DNA of 64,000 bases from Nymphaea colorata. Lineage: Eukaryota; Streptophyta; Magnoliopsida; Nymphaeales; Nymphaeaceae. The notes below the pieces were generated by a model. That model was not told where the DNA came from, ran no database searches, and was given only the letters and a program-made list of their open reading frames with translations. This document shows, piece by piece, positions 28,118 through 39,977 of this stretch (positions are counted from its first letter, which is position 1; every line of letters begins with the position of its first letter). A program made the position numbers and the translations under genes. The stretch is from assembly GCF_008831285.2 (NCBI RefSeq), contig NC_045151.1, forward strand, positions 5,717,682 to 5,781,681, written 5' to 3'.

Positions 28118-28632
28118 TGGCCATTGAGTGACCTTTACATGTTGTGGTCTATGTGAGGGGCCTTCTTGACGAATGATGTGACTATGCCCTATCACGACAT
28201 GATGATGATTTACTTTTATAATTGTGATTATCGCATATTTGAGCACTACCTAAGAGGGTTAGGTATTTTCCTGGCTTGTTACCATTCTACGAAGGCTAAG
28301 CCTTCAGTTGTTTTCTTTTTCAGGTTTTGGTGGACCCGGGGCAGCAGGTTGATCAGATGGCTTCACTCACATCTTACTGGGGAGGTTTTGGGTCCTTTGT
28401 AGTGCCAGCGCGTTTTATTTTGATTTTATTGATGTCTTGTTTTTGTTAGGCATCAATTATATGGGTTGGGGCATTTGATTTGTATTAATTGAAATTGTTA
28501 TATAAATGAAAGTTTTCCCATTGTTTTGAATGCCATAGCTCTCTCCTTTTTGAATTGTTGTATAGTCGCACTTCAATGCTTTATGTTTAGAAAAAAAAAT
28601 TTTGTTTGAGGGTCAAAAAGTTAGGGTGTGAC
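28118..28632 (+). repeat. Truncated 5' LTR (last ~515 bases)
   Basis: Reverse complement of the first ~520 bases of the LTR at 54161: GTGGCCATTGAG, GAGGGGCCTTCTTG, GCTAAGCCTTCAGTTGTTT, GGACCCGGGGCAGCAGG, ending AGGGTGTGAC. The left 2.6 kb of this LTR is missing and it directly abuts the oppositely oriented LTR. Confidence 0.85.
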
Positions 28633-28892
28633 GGCTTTCGTATCAGAGTTATGGCAAAAACCCACTATGGATGTGAGTTAAAGCCTATCTGTGAAGCCGT
28701 GTTGCCCATGTACGCATTTACTTGACCAAACTTCTATTGTAGTTTTGATTTTTTAGTAAAGTATATGTACAAAAGGTGATTGTTGTTTTGAGTGATGGAT
28801 GTTTTGAAACATTGTGTTGATGCACTTCTGTGATTAGATTTCAAAGATTGGTCATAGACCTGACTTGAAAATGAGGGTTGTTGTTTGTACAG

Positions 28893-30061
28893 ATGGAGTA
28901 CCAACGTAGGGGCAAAAAGCGAGCTGGGCTGCCTGCAGAAGCACAAAGAGAGTCAAGTTCGGTCCATTCTGATGCACGTACCCCAGTGGATGATAGTACG
29001 TCAGGGCAATAGAATGCCTAGACTAGTGTAGGTGCCCAAATCCCACCAAGGCAAACTCTACCTGTGGATCAGCAGACTATACTACTGACAACCTTGTAGA
29101 CACTGACCTTCCTTGTACAATCGATGGTCAGTAATCAGAGGAGCCATACATCCCCTACTGGAGACACCACTGCGCCACTTCAAGAGAAGTTAACAACGGT
29201 GTCGTTCTAGCAGTTTATGGCGATGCAACCGCCTGTCTTTACTGGAGATGGCAATCCAGACAAGGCAGAGGAATGGATTGGAGAGATTGAACACATCTTT
29301 GAGCTTATGAAGATGCCAAAAGGAAACAAGGTGAATTATCGCTCTTATCTATTGAAAGGTGATGTTAAGAACTGGTGACAATCAATCTGTGAGATCCTGT
29401 TTGCAAACCAACTGTCAATCTCATGGAAGCAGTTTAGAGATTTTTTCTTCAGCACTTACTTTCCAGTGCATGCTAAAGACAAGAAAATGCAAAAGTTTCT
29501 TAATTTGCAGTAGAATCAATTGAGCTTGGAAGAATACGTTACGAAATATCGGCACTTGAAGGTGTATTGCCTGCACCTCTACACTACAGATGAGGCCAGA
29601 GCAGGCAAGTTTGTGCGTGAGCTACGTGATGGACTGCGAAGTAAAGTTATGTCAAGCAGACCTCACGACTTGGACGAGGCGGTCACCATGGCGAGATGCA
29701 TGAAAGAGGATTGGGCAAAGACCTAGAAGGACCATCACAAGAAGGCAGGCCAACACTCACACGGTGGGCGAACACAGGTCAAACACCACCACTTTGCAGG
29801 CAGGGCAATGCCTTATGAGAGGCGTGATGACCGAACATTCAGACGGAATATGCCAAACCGCAGTGAGGCCACACAGGGGTCAGTGGCCACCCCGACTTCA
29901 CCGAGGTGCCCCACTTGTTCACATGTACACCCCGGAAAGCCATGTTATCGGGTGACCAGGGCGTGTTTACATTGTGGAGGAATGGAACACTTCTTCAAAG
30001 ATTGCCCCATAAAGCGAGAAAGAGAGTTGAAGAAGCCCGAGGCTGGTCCTTCTAGTGCATA
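28893..30061 (+). pseudogene. Gypsy gag remnant with zinc knuckle
   Basis: Starts ATG at 28893 (MEYQRRGKKRAGLPAE). The capsid-like retrotransposon Gag domain runs at about 29220-29720 (FTGDGNPDKAEEWIGEIEH, then MSLEEYVTKYRHL-type and FVRELRDGL). A complete CCHC knuckle CLHCGGMEHFFKDC lies at about 29968-30009. Interrupted by stops, including TGA after KNW (29374-29376), TAG at 29512 and TAG near 29724. Confidence 0.85.
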
Positions 30062-30092
30062 AAGGACAACCGGACGTGTCTACGCAACTGCT

Positions 30093-33000
30093 GTGGAGGA
30101 GCTACGGGCACACGACCTTATTGAAGGTACTTTACTTATTGGTTCTCATATTGCTAGAGTGTTGTTTGATGCAAGGGTAACTCATTCGTTTATATTTAGT
30201 CGATTTGCTACGTCACTAGAAGTGTCGGCTAGGATGTTGCCGTATGTTTTAAAAGTGGTCAGCCCTATGCATGCTCAAGATTTGTGTAATGTGTATCTAC
30301 CTGATGTGGACATAGAGATCCATCAACATCACTTACCTACACAGTTGGTGATCATAAATCTCAGTGAATTCGATGTGATTTTGGGCATGGATTGGCTTTA
30401 TGTGCATTATGCCAATATTGATTGCAGGAAGAAACAGATAATTTTGTTGGCTAATGAGATGCAACCTGTGAAATTCCATGATCGTAAAACTAGTCGAACT
30501 GATAAGATAATAGTGTCTGCACTAAAAGCTAAACGGTTATTAGAAAAAAGAAATGTTGCATTCTTGGTCAATGTGTTGACCAATGAGACCGAGTCGATGA
30601 GGTTACTAGATGTTGCCATTGTGAATGAATACCCCAATGTGTTTCTGGATGAATTGTTGAGTTTGCCTCCAACACAAGAAGTGAAATTCAAGATAGAGTT
30701 GTTACCAGGGACAACTCCCATTTCTAAGGCACCATACCGAATGACACCACCAGAGTTAGAAGAATTGAAGAAGAAATTGCAGGAGCTCTTAGATCTTAGA
30801 TAATGGCTTCATTCGACCTAGTGTGTCACCTTGGGGAGCACTTGTATTGTTTGTTAAGAAAAAAGATGGAGCGATGCACTTGTGCATAGACTTCCGCATG
30901 TTGAATCAAGTCACCATCAAGAATAAGTATCCGCTTTCAAGAATTGAAGACTTGTTTGATCAGCTTAAGAATGCAAATGTATTCTCCAAGATCGATCTAA
31001 GGGCAGGGTATCATCAACTCTTGATACAAGAGAAAAATGTTACTAAGACTGCTTTTCGAACTATATATGGGCATTATGAATTCAGGGTCATGTCTTTTGG
31101 GTTGACTAATGCTCCTGCAACGTTTATGGACCTCATGAATCAGGTTTTTCAAGACTACTTGGATCAGTTTGTTATTGTTTTTGTGGATGATATTCTGGTG
31201 TACTCAGATAGTGAGGCAGAGCAAAGAGATCGCTTAAAGAGTGTGTTGGGTATTTTGTGCAAGCATAAGCTTTATGCCAAATATTCGAAATGTGAATTTT
31301 GGTTAGAGAATGTAAACTTTCTTGGTCATGTGATCTCGAATGATGGAATTTCTGTCGATCTGGCTAAGGTGTCGGCTGTACAGGATTGGAAGATGCCATG
31401 CAGTGTGACTGATTTTAGAAGCTTTTTGGGATTGGTAGGACACTATCATAGGTTTATACAAGACTTTTTGAAAATACCTACGCATATGACTAAGCTATTA
31501 AGAAAATGAGTAAAGTTTGTTTGAAATGAAGAGTACGAAAAGAGTTTCCAAACTTTGAAGGACAAGCTTACCACCGCCCCTATTCTGACGCTTCCATCGG
31601 GTCTTGCTGGATTTGTGGTGTACACCGATGCATCGGGAATCAGTTACGGTTGTGTAATGATGCAACATGGTCGTGTAGTGGCTTATGCATCAAGACAATT
31701 GAAGGACCATGAGAAACACTATCCTACTCATGATTTGGAGTTGGGAGTGGTTGTGTTCGCATTGAAGATGTAGAGACACTATCTCTATAGTGCAATTCTT
31801 GAGGTGTTTACAGACCACAAGTCATTGAAGTACATATTCTTACAAAAGGATCTCAATTTGAGGCAAAGAAGGTGGATTGAATACTTAAATGATTATAATT
31901 TCTCAATATCATATCATCCGAGAAAAGCGAATGTAGTGGCTGATGGTTTAAGCAGGCAAGCTAAGGCGACATTATACAGTATGATGAATCACTCTTGGAT
32001 GTTGTTGCAGGATATGATAACATGGCAGCCTCACCTTTGTGACGAGAATAGGGCAACAATGACTGCTTTGGTGAGACATCCTCTATTGGATGAACTTAAA
32101 TTGAAGCAAAAGGAAGATCCCTATGTTGCTAAGAACATGGAAGAAAGTAAGAAGGTAAATTCTCTTTGGCATCAAGATGAAGATGGTTCATTGTGGTTTC
32201 GACAAAGATTGTGGGGTCCCTAGGGATGAAGGGGTGAAATGTTAGTTATTTGTTGAAGCTCACAAATCCAGATTTGCTATACACCCTAGCACTACAAAGA
32301 TGTTTCAGGATATGAAAAGAAATTTTTGGTGGCCTGGAATGAAGCGTGAAGTTGCAGAATATGTAGCAAAGTGCTTAGTTTGCCAGTAAGTCAAAGCAGA
32401 GCATCAACGGCTAGAAGGCTTGTTGCAAAGAATTGATATTTCAGTGTGGAAATGAGAAGATATTACGATAGAGTTTGTGGTTGGTTTTCCTCACACCAGA
32501 AGACAACATGATGCCATATGGGTGATTGTTGATAGACTCACGAAGTCCGCTCATTTTCTACCAATCAGAATCAGTCAGTCATTGGAAAGTCTCGCAGAGT
32601 TATATATTAGCGAGATAGTGAGATTGCTTGGAGTGCCAAAGTCTATTATTGCAGATCGAGATCCACATTTTACCTCTAGGTTTTGGAGGCAATTGCAAAA
32701 GGCATTGGGTACTAAGCTTAAGCTGAGCACAGCATTCAACCCCCAAACTGATGGGCAATCTGAGAGGACCATTCAAACATTAGAGGATATGTTGCGTGCA
32801 TGTGTCTTAGATTGGAAAGGAGAATGAGATAAACTTGTGAAATTGACAGAATTTGCATAGAATAACAGTTACCACTCTAGTATCGGGATGACACCTTTTG
32901 AGGCCTTGTATGGAAGGCTATGCAGATCGCCAGCTTGTTGGACCGAATTGGGTGATAGCAAGATCGAGAACCCTTTAGTATTGCAACACTACACCGACTA

Positions 33001-33510
33001 AGTGCAATTGTTAAGGAAAAAGTTGTTGACCACTCACAGTAGACAGAAAAGCTATGCCAACATTCGACGTAGAGAGTTGGCTTTTGAGGTTGGTGATCAT
33101 GTGTTCTTGAAGATTTCACCTACTAAAGGCAATTTTCGATTTGGTATTAAGGAAAAGTTGAGTCCGAGGTTCATTGGACCATTTGAGGTATTAGAGAAGA
33201 TCGGAGAGGTGGCATACAGATTGGTACTACCACCTAATTGAGTTATGTTCATGATGTTTTCCATGTTTTCATGCTTCGAAAGTATGTAGCGGACCCTACA
33301 CATGTGATTGATTTTCAAGGTATTCAGGTTCAAGATAATTTGATAATGGAAGAAAAACCTATTAGAATTGTGGATCAAAAAGAGCAAGTGCTTCGTACTA
33401 AGAGAATTCCTCTGGTAAGAGTGGAATGACAACACCATGGGTTGAAGGAGAGCACCTGAGAACTCGAGGAGGATATGCGAAAGAAGTATGCACATTTGTT
33501 CTTGCATTGA
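30093..33510 (+). pseudogene. Gypsy pol remnant: PR, RT, RNase H, INT, chromodomain
   Basis: Protease region 30120-30420: active-site Asp present but the usual D-S/T-G reads D-A-R. RT 30700-31500: [27 protein letters not shown] and the catalytic FVDDILVY at about 31179. RNase H 31600-31970: YTDASG, TDHKSL, ADGLSRQ. Integrase 32240-33000: HH pair, CLVC, catalytic Asp in [26 protein letters not shown], and Glu in [12 protein letters not shown]. Then GPFEVLEKIGEVAYRL and a chromodomain-like end at 33340-33510. In-frame stops sit mainly where the family has Trp. The DDE residues are visible, but the frame is broken throughout. Confidence 0.88.
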
Positions 33511-33557
33511 GGTATGATCTAAATTTCGAGGACGAAATTTTATTTAGGAGGGTAGGA

Positions 33558-34630
33558 TGTAACACTCGACTTTTTGGGTGGGCCGGGGCGGGTCCAGAGC
33601 CGGACCCGAACCAGCTTGCGTGAAGAGCCCGTCGTGCGAGGGGCTCCTCTCTCATGTCTTCTCCTTCGACTTTCCCTCTTCTCCCTCGTCCTGTTGGGTT
33701 GCACATAGCACAGAGAAGAAGAAGGTGGAGGATTGAACAGCGGCGACGGAGGTTAACGGCGACGGCGGCGGCAACACGTAGGTAAGCCCATCGGTCTCTC
33801 TCTCTCTTCTTTTTCTTCTTTTCCCTTTCATTGCTCTCAGTCGTTTTCCCCCCCTTGCCCCGACTGTTCCCTGTCAAATCCCCCTCTTTCTCTCACGCTC
33901 TTCACTCGCAGCTCTCTCCCCATCCCTTCTCTCTCTTTCTCCCTCTCTCTCTCTCGTGCTATCCCCCTTCCTCCGCCACTCTCTTGTCTCTCCCCTTTGT
34001 CCGAACTCTCTCTCTCAGTCTCTACTCTCTGTCAGCGCCCTCTCTGACTCGTTTCAGCCACCCTCACCGCTACCATGGGGCTCTTCTTGTGGCATACCCC
34101 TCTCTTAAACTTCATTTTCACTAATTTCGACTCTTTTGTGGCTATTGAATGGACTTCAGTTTGGGGACGCTTTCTCCCCCTTTTAACAGTGACTAGCATG
34201 CATTGGTGGTGATAGCATTGAGAGATTTTAGCCGTTTGAGGATCTCTTGAACTCGTGAGGTGACTGTCGGGAGGACTGCAACAGCTAAAACTTTAAATTT
34301 GGGGTGAGCAAGCCCTAATCGAGCTTAGATTGTTGATTGTTATCTATTAGAGCATGTATAATTATTATTTGAGCATGCTAGACTCATGATTTGATGATTT
34401 AAAATGCATGCTAGAGATGTTGCTATTTTGGGGAAAGTTTATGCCCATTTTGAGAAGGGCGAGTACCTACGTGTATAATGGTTCATCTAACATGTTGGGT
34501 TAATTTTCGAAGCAATAGGGAAGCATGATAGAAATTGTGGTGATGTGGAGAAGTTTTAGAACCGTGTTATAGAACTCGTGAAGTATGTTTTTGTTAAGGT
34601 GCACACACGTTGTTGGTTGGGAAAGAGCAT
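33558..34630 (+). repeat. Truncated 3' LTR of plus-strand gypsy element
   Basis: Starts TGTAACACTCGAC after a polypurine tract and follows the reverse complement of the solo LTR: GC-rich block with GACCCG, CT-rich leader 33790-34030, GGGGTGAGCAAGCCCTAATC at about 34300, and TTGTTGGTTGGGAAAGAGCAT at about 34611. Similarity ends near 34630, where it abuts the DnaJ fragment. The remaining ~2 kb of LTR is absent. Confidence 0.8.
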
Positions 34631-34717
34631 CATGACTAGCTAATGGGCCAAATCGACATCATCGACAGACAGGGAAATACAAAAATCAAGTTCATAAAGC
34701 CAATGAAACACAAACAA

Positions 34718-36731
34718 CCGGTAACAATTCCACCGACACTTTTACAGAAAAAATCTTACATTGGCGGTTGTTCCACTTCCACCACACTGTGCGCAGGTAG
34801 ACTGTAACCTAAATGGACCCCTTTGCATGAATATCTATGCATTTACCAAAGAATATCTAGAGTGAAACACAACAAATATATACTTGCATGCACAAGATCT
34901 CTAGGATAAAGTCTCACCATTCCTGATCCTCTGCATGACTTGCATATTTCAGGCCTGGATCCAGGAGGAACACCACTACCACCTAAAAAAAGTAACAAAG
35001 GAGACAAAACAAACGCTTTGACTGGCTGCACATGGGGACAAAAAAAAAAAAAGAAAACAACAACCAAACAAGTACCACAAGCATCACAAGCTAAAGGGGT
35101 CTGGAAAGTCACAGTCTTTGTACAAAATAGCAAAACAATTCAAGGCTAATATAATTAGCACCAGCCAAACATGCAGTTGATATATTGAAATGAACAGTAG
35201 ATGAGCAAACCTTTACATCCTGCCCACCAAAGCCTTTTTGGTTAAAAATGTTCTTACACGCCTGTCATTAATTTATTCCATGAAAGTTATAAGACCAGTG
35301 AAAGAGACAAAAAAACAAGTAGACATACAAGAAAAATATTTCAAGTTCAGATTATGTTTAAAGTATAAACAGTATTAAGAACCAACTGGCACAAGAAGTG
35401 TTTCTACAATTAAATCTGCTAGAAACAAAGGATATGACGCTGACAGCATAGTTCCCGAAGGACTATATATTCCAACACTTCAAGATCCATTACGTACCTA
35501 ATCACGTACTACAAGTTACGTCTTCAGCATTTACTACACACTTATCCCCATATAATGTGCCGTAACAAACTCCAGATTCCTACTGTAAGACCAACTTTAT
35601 TGGGCTGGCGCTTTTTGTGCAGGCATGTCACCTGACCCGACCATAAGCCAAGCTTGAGATTTGAGAATGAGAGAGGTTAAGAATGAGAAGAACATGTATT
35701 TGACATAAGCTGACATCTCAGTCAGCATGACAGAGGTGAACAAAGAATGCAGCTTGTGGCTTTTCTAAAGGAAACCCTGGTAACCAAATGGACCAACGTC
35801 TAGTTCAGCACATTATGAGCATCCTCTTTGGGTACGAATCAATTCCAGAGATTGTCAATTTTAAAAATTGAAGAACAAACACACCATAATCAAGTTTGTT
35901 CAACAAATGCTGATACCTCATTAAATCCACCACCAAATATGTCTTCAAAACCGAAACCAAAACCACCACCCCCAAATCCAGGACCACCTGCAACCCCTCC
36001 AGAAGCTGCTTGTTCAAACTGTTCAGGTCCAACCTGTTCAATTCCATTAGATGTCTGAGACTGGGATTCCTGAGGATGCGTAAGGTCTGAAAAATACCAG
36101 TAGCATTGCCAGCCCATTAAAGTTTGACTAAAATGAAAGCCAGCTAGACAGCTCGAGCTCAACCAGAGTCAAATATACAAAGTAAAATTTTTATATTATT
36201 TCTGAATATTATTTCTGAAACATACATCTCAAAAGGAGACGATGGGTTTCAACCCGAACCTCCTAGCACCATGTCATGCACCCATCAAGTACACCAATAC
36301 TACATTTTGTGACATAAATTGTTCTCATCAAGCGTAAACAAGTACACTCAAGCTGAGTTGGCCCAACCAGAACTTGTGTCTCGCTTTTCAGTCAAATTCA
36401 ACTTGTTTAATAAAGAATTCAATTACGAGTAAATCCAATGCAGGCCGAGATCAGGCTACTCGGCCAATTGTGCAGCCCCAGTAGCATCTGAATTAAGGTC
36501 AAATGTGAAATAAAAACAGCACTAACAATATACCTGGTCATAGAGTGTTCGCTTTTCATCATCTTTTAGAACCTAACGTCCACATTAGAACATGTTACAC
36601 ATAAAAAGAAAAAACCAGCAACAACTCCCAAACCCAAAAAAAAAAACCTCGTATGCACGCTTAACTTCTTGAAACTTTCTCTCTGCATCTGCATCATCTT
36701 TGTTTGTGTCAAGATGAAGCTTCTTCGCAAA
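34718..36731 (-). pseudogene. GFA2-like: GFA2-like (type I, mitochondrial) DnaJ gene fragment
   Basis: Minus-strand exons recognised by similarity and splice sites: 36648-36731 (end of J domain, KKLHLDTNKDDADAE), 36534-36572 (VLKDDEKRTLYDQ), 35917-36033 (Gly/Phe-rich region, VGPEQFEQAASGG to FGGGFNE), 35076-35115 (TVTFQTPLACDACG), 34918-34982 (GGSGVPPG, CKSCRGSG), 34760-34808 (STCAQCGGSG), plus a frameshifted fourth zinc-finger half near 34718-34746. Type I DnaJ co-chaperones stimulate mitochondrial Hsp70; Arabidopsis GFA2 acts in female gametophyte development. Here the invariant HPD is HLD, the first J-domain exon and the exon for the DVKV...SFMEAVQG segment are not visible, phases fail between 34918 and 34808, and the C-terminal domain is cut off at the LTR junction. 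A decayed or captured gene copy is most likely. Confidence 0.8.
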
Positions 36732-36739
36732 CTACAGGA

Positions 36740-37079
36740 GAATGAAGACAATCAAACACAGACAAGAAGCACAAAAGACTTAGACTAACCTATTAGCATT
36801 CAATGAACCAATGGAAAGGTTGCATATAAGCACTGAATGGTTGTAAATTATGTATTTCATAGGAAACTATATTTATAAGATCATAATACTCTACCCAACC
36901 TTTTGAGAAAAAGGGACTTAGAATGTTGAAAAGAATTTTGAAAAGGTAAGATAAGAAGGGCTTGAGATCTTCAAATATTGACCGATCAAATATTTTTGTG
37001 ATCACATTAAACAATGATAATTGAGTTTTATTTTTTTAACTTTTAGTTTTTGGATAATTGTACTAGATAATAGCCACAT
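36740..37079. other. Unassigned AT-rich DNA beside the DnaJ fragment
   Basis: The expected upstream DnaJ exon (DYYxxLGV-type start of the J domain) is not found on the minus strand here. No other similarity was seen. Confidence 0.5.
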
Positions 37080-37447
37080 ATATTATGTGTTTTTAAGAAA
37101 AAATGCAATATAACGTCAAAGAAGAGATCACTGCTAGAAACAAAAAAAAAACCATTTTTAGAAGAAAATGTAAAAATAAATTTAACATGGTCCCATCATA
37201 ATTGTTTCTTTTTTCCATTTTTCTCTTTCTTAACGTTCATCTCTTCACTTATTAAAATTTAAACTTATATTAAATTATCTTTCATCATTTAAACATTATT
37301 TTCATCATTTCATTTGGTTATTTTATGTCGTCTTATTAGTCTCTCACTTATTTTGTTTTTACCTAGCTTTTAAGATTTTTTTAGTTTTTAAGAACTACTG
37401 AATTTTTCTAGAGAAAACTAACTTTGCCGAAAAATATTTGAGCAAAA
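37080..37447 (+). repeat. Dispersed AT-rich repeat, copy 3
   Basis: Shares with copy 4 the ordered blocks AAAAAATGCAATAT, CATCATTTAAACATTATTTT, TCTCTCACTTATTTTGTTTT, TACCTAGCTTTTAAGATTTT and a CTAGAGAAAACTAAC-type end. No ORF. Confidence 0.6.
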
Positions 37448-37465
37448 GCTGTTAGAATGTATGTG

Positions 37466-37467
<2 letters not shown>

Positions 37468-37523
<56 letters not shown>
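37468..37523. repeat. (TA)n microsatellite
   Basis: About 55 bases of TA repeats. Confidence 0.95.
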
Positions 37524-37525
<2 letters not shown>

Positions 37526-38029
37526 TGGTACTTAGGATCTTTATGTAATTTTTCCTTCTGTTTATGTATTTTCCAAAGTCCATCTTACAGGAAATCTTCT
37601 TATTATATTTTGTTTGAATGAACTGTGTGTTTTTGGGTGTGTATGTTATGTGCATATTGATTGAGCTTTGAGAAATTAAGTTTTAGGATAAGACCGCAAA
37701 GTGCAGATTTGCAAGATATGCATATGAGTATAAATGATATCGGTGTTATGATCTCACTTCAAAATGTATTAGAACCTCCGACAATGTTGTTTTTGATGAA
37801 CATGGTTTCGGCATGGACGTGTCAAATCAAGTGCAACCCACGACAGTGGAGATGTGTGGTCAATGGTTAAGTGTTGATCTTTTTATCATGTCAATCCATT
37901 CATTCATCTTCATGCAGTAGTGAGGGTTTAAGCAACTATCAGACCAATGAAGAACATCCTATTGAGTGCTTTTCTAGACAAGTATATGTTAGAAAAGGCA
38001 GAGAAAAGGGATCGAGTAATCTAGAGGTA

Positions 38030-39677
38030 ACCACTAATGAACAAGGGCAGAGATCGATTCATATTTGGCATCCAATTCAACAATGGGTGAGTCATGATGC
38101 ATTTTCTGTTGACTTTCAACTATTTATGTCTCAACTCATAAAGCATGATGAGCCACTCTCTTTCAATCAAGCTGTCAAATAGCAACAATGGATTGAAGCT
38201 ATGAACGAAGAAACAGAGGCTCTTCATGAGTGTCAAACTTGGGATGTGGTACAACGTTCAAAAGGAAAATGTTGTTGGCTCCAAATGGGTTTATAAAATA
38301 AAATATAAACCTAATGAAAGTATTGAAAGATATAAGGCATGTCTTGTTGCTTGGGGTTTCATGCAACAATATGGCAAAGACTATGATGAAACTTTCAGTC
38401 CAATGTTTAAAATGGGTACAATACGTATCATCATTGCTTTAGCTCTTGACTAAGGATGGACACTCAATTAGATGGATGTTAAGAATGCATTCTTGCATGG
38501 CGATTTGAAATAAGACATTTATATGGAATAACCCCCCAGGATAAGTAGAAAAAGATCCTTCCACTTGGGTGTGCAAATTGAAAAGGTCTCTATATGGGTT
38601 AAAGCAGCCATCTCATTCTTGGTTTGAGAGTTTTTCTGTATAGATTCAAGGTGTTGGTTTTAGAATATGTTCATTGGATCATTTCTTATTTGTCTATAAA
38701 AAAAAAGTATCACAACTATTCTCCTCATATAGGTTGACGATATTGTTATAACAGGGAGTTCAAATGAGCATGTAGGAGAGGTAAAACAATTCTTAGTGAA
38801 GATCTTTAAGATGAAAGACTTAGGAGAATTGAGGTACTTTCTTGGTTTAGAGGTTGATAGACAAGGGGACACATTGACACTCATGCAGCAAAAGTATGCT
38901 CATGATCTCTTCGAAAAGATAAGCATGACAAATTGTAAACTAGTTACTACTTCTAGTGTATTACATGAGAGATTAAGTTCTAAAGATGGGGAGGCTTATG
39001 CCAATCCTACAAAGTATCAAAGTATTGTTGGTATTTACAGTCTCTTACATTTACCAGACCTAACATTGTTTATGCTTATAATCAGGTTTTTCGGTTTATG
39101 CATGCTTCAAGAGAAGGCCATATGGAGGTAGTGAAGTGCATCTTAAGATGTCTAAAAGACAATGGAAGAGAAGGTCTTGTTTACCATAAGAATGACAATA
39201 CTTATCATAGACATGACATGATCACTTATATAAATGCGGATTGGGCAGGTGATTGGTTATTGTGTTTTCATAGGGCATAATCTTATGTCTTGGAGCAGCT
39301 GAAAAAAAAAAAGCTGTGGCACGAACTGGTACTGAGGCAGAATATCAGTCAATGGCTGCAAGCATAGAAGAAGCTACTTGAAATAGATATTTGTTGAATG
39401 AATAGGGGAGAAGATTGTTTGCTCACCGCTCCTATGTGACAATCAGAGTGCAATTAACATTGTTTTTAATCCCATTCAGCATAACAGGACCAAGCACATT
39501 GAAATTGATCAACATTTTATTCGACAAAAGGTTAAGGAAAATGAGGTAAAGCCCCAACATGTTAGAACTAAAGATCAACTAGCAAACTTATTTACTAAAG
39601 GATTAACATGACGACAATTCTGGTTGATAAAGAACAAGTTGTACATAACGCATGACCATGTACAACTTGAGGGAGGG
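38030..39677 (+). pseudogene. Ty1/copia RT-RNase H fragment
   Basis: Copia RT start at 38130-38450 (QWIEAMNEETEAL, then VGSKWVYKIKYKPNESIERYK and YDETFSP), then VDVKNAFLHG-like at 38470, VDDIVITGS at about 38728 (catalytic DD present), MKDLGELRYFLGLEV at 38812-38856, RNase H with TEAEYQSMAASIEEAT at 39335-39380, NRTKHIEIDQHFIRQK at 39485-39530 and the terminal DQLANLFTKGLT. Several frameshifts and stops. Gag and integrase are missing. It ends at a polypurine tract TTGAGGGAGGG just before a 3' LTR. Confidence 0.85.
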
Positions 39678-39977
39678 TGTTAGAATGTGCATAGGTTTGG
39701 GTCATGATATATGGATCTGGATCCAGATCCAGACATCATATTAGGTGTTGTTTCCTTTTCACATTATGTTTTCTCATTAATGGCATGGCTGTCATATTCC
39801 ATTTTTTTATAGGACTTATTAGTACATGCTGTAAAAGATTGATCTTATAATATAATGTTAGGGTTTAGTAGATAGTTACTGTTGTTGCCGCCCCAATCTG
39901 TTGGCACTTCTCTTCTCCTTCTCTTTTGTTTTTTGTGCATAAGGCTTCGGTGGATGATACAATAATCTGTTATTACA
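39678..39977 (+). repeat. Putative 3' LTR of the copia fragment
   Basis: Begins TGTTAGAATG right after the polypurine tract. A CT-rich tract and a TTATTACA end give about 0.3 kb. The right edge is a guess because there is no second LTR to compare. Confidence 0.5.

Larger units (their letters stand above)
28118..34630 (+). mobile_element. Plus-strand Ty3/gypsy chromovirus-like element with both LTRs truncated
   Basis: Order on the plus strand: truncated 5' LTR (28118-28632), primer-binding region with TATCAGAGTT at 28641-28650, gag, protease, RT, RNase H, integrase, chromodomain remnant, polypurine tract AGGAGGGTAGGA (33546-33557), truncated 3' LTR (33558-~34630). The order PR-RT-RH-INT is gypsy. 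A C-terminal motif of the LVRVE...HHG...ELEEDMRKKY type suggests a chromovirus of the Tekay/Del sort. More than ten in-frame stops make it non-functional. The internal region is about 4.9 kb. Confidence 0.9.

Noticed and set aside
35271-35310. Possible missing DnaJ exon (SFMEAVQG segment) on the minus strand
   Set aside because: A few words look similar, but there is no continuous frame or splice site, so I did not call it.
37450-37680. TGTTAGAATG at 37450 as a 5' LTR matching the copia LTR start at 39678
   Set aside because: Only the first ten bases agree; the sequence after the TA microsatellite does not follow the 39678 LTR.
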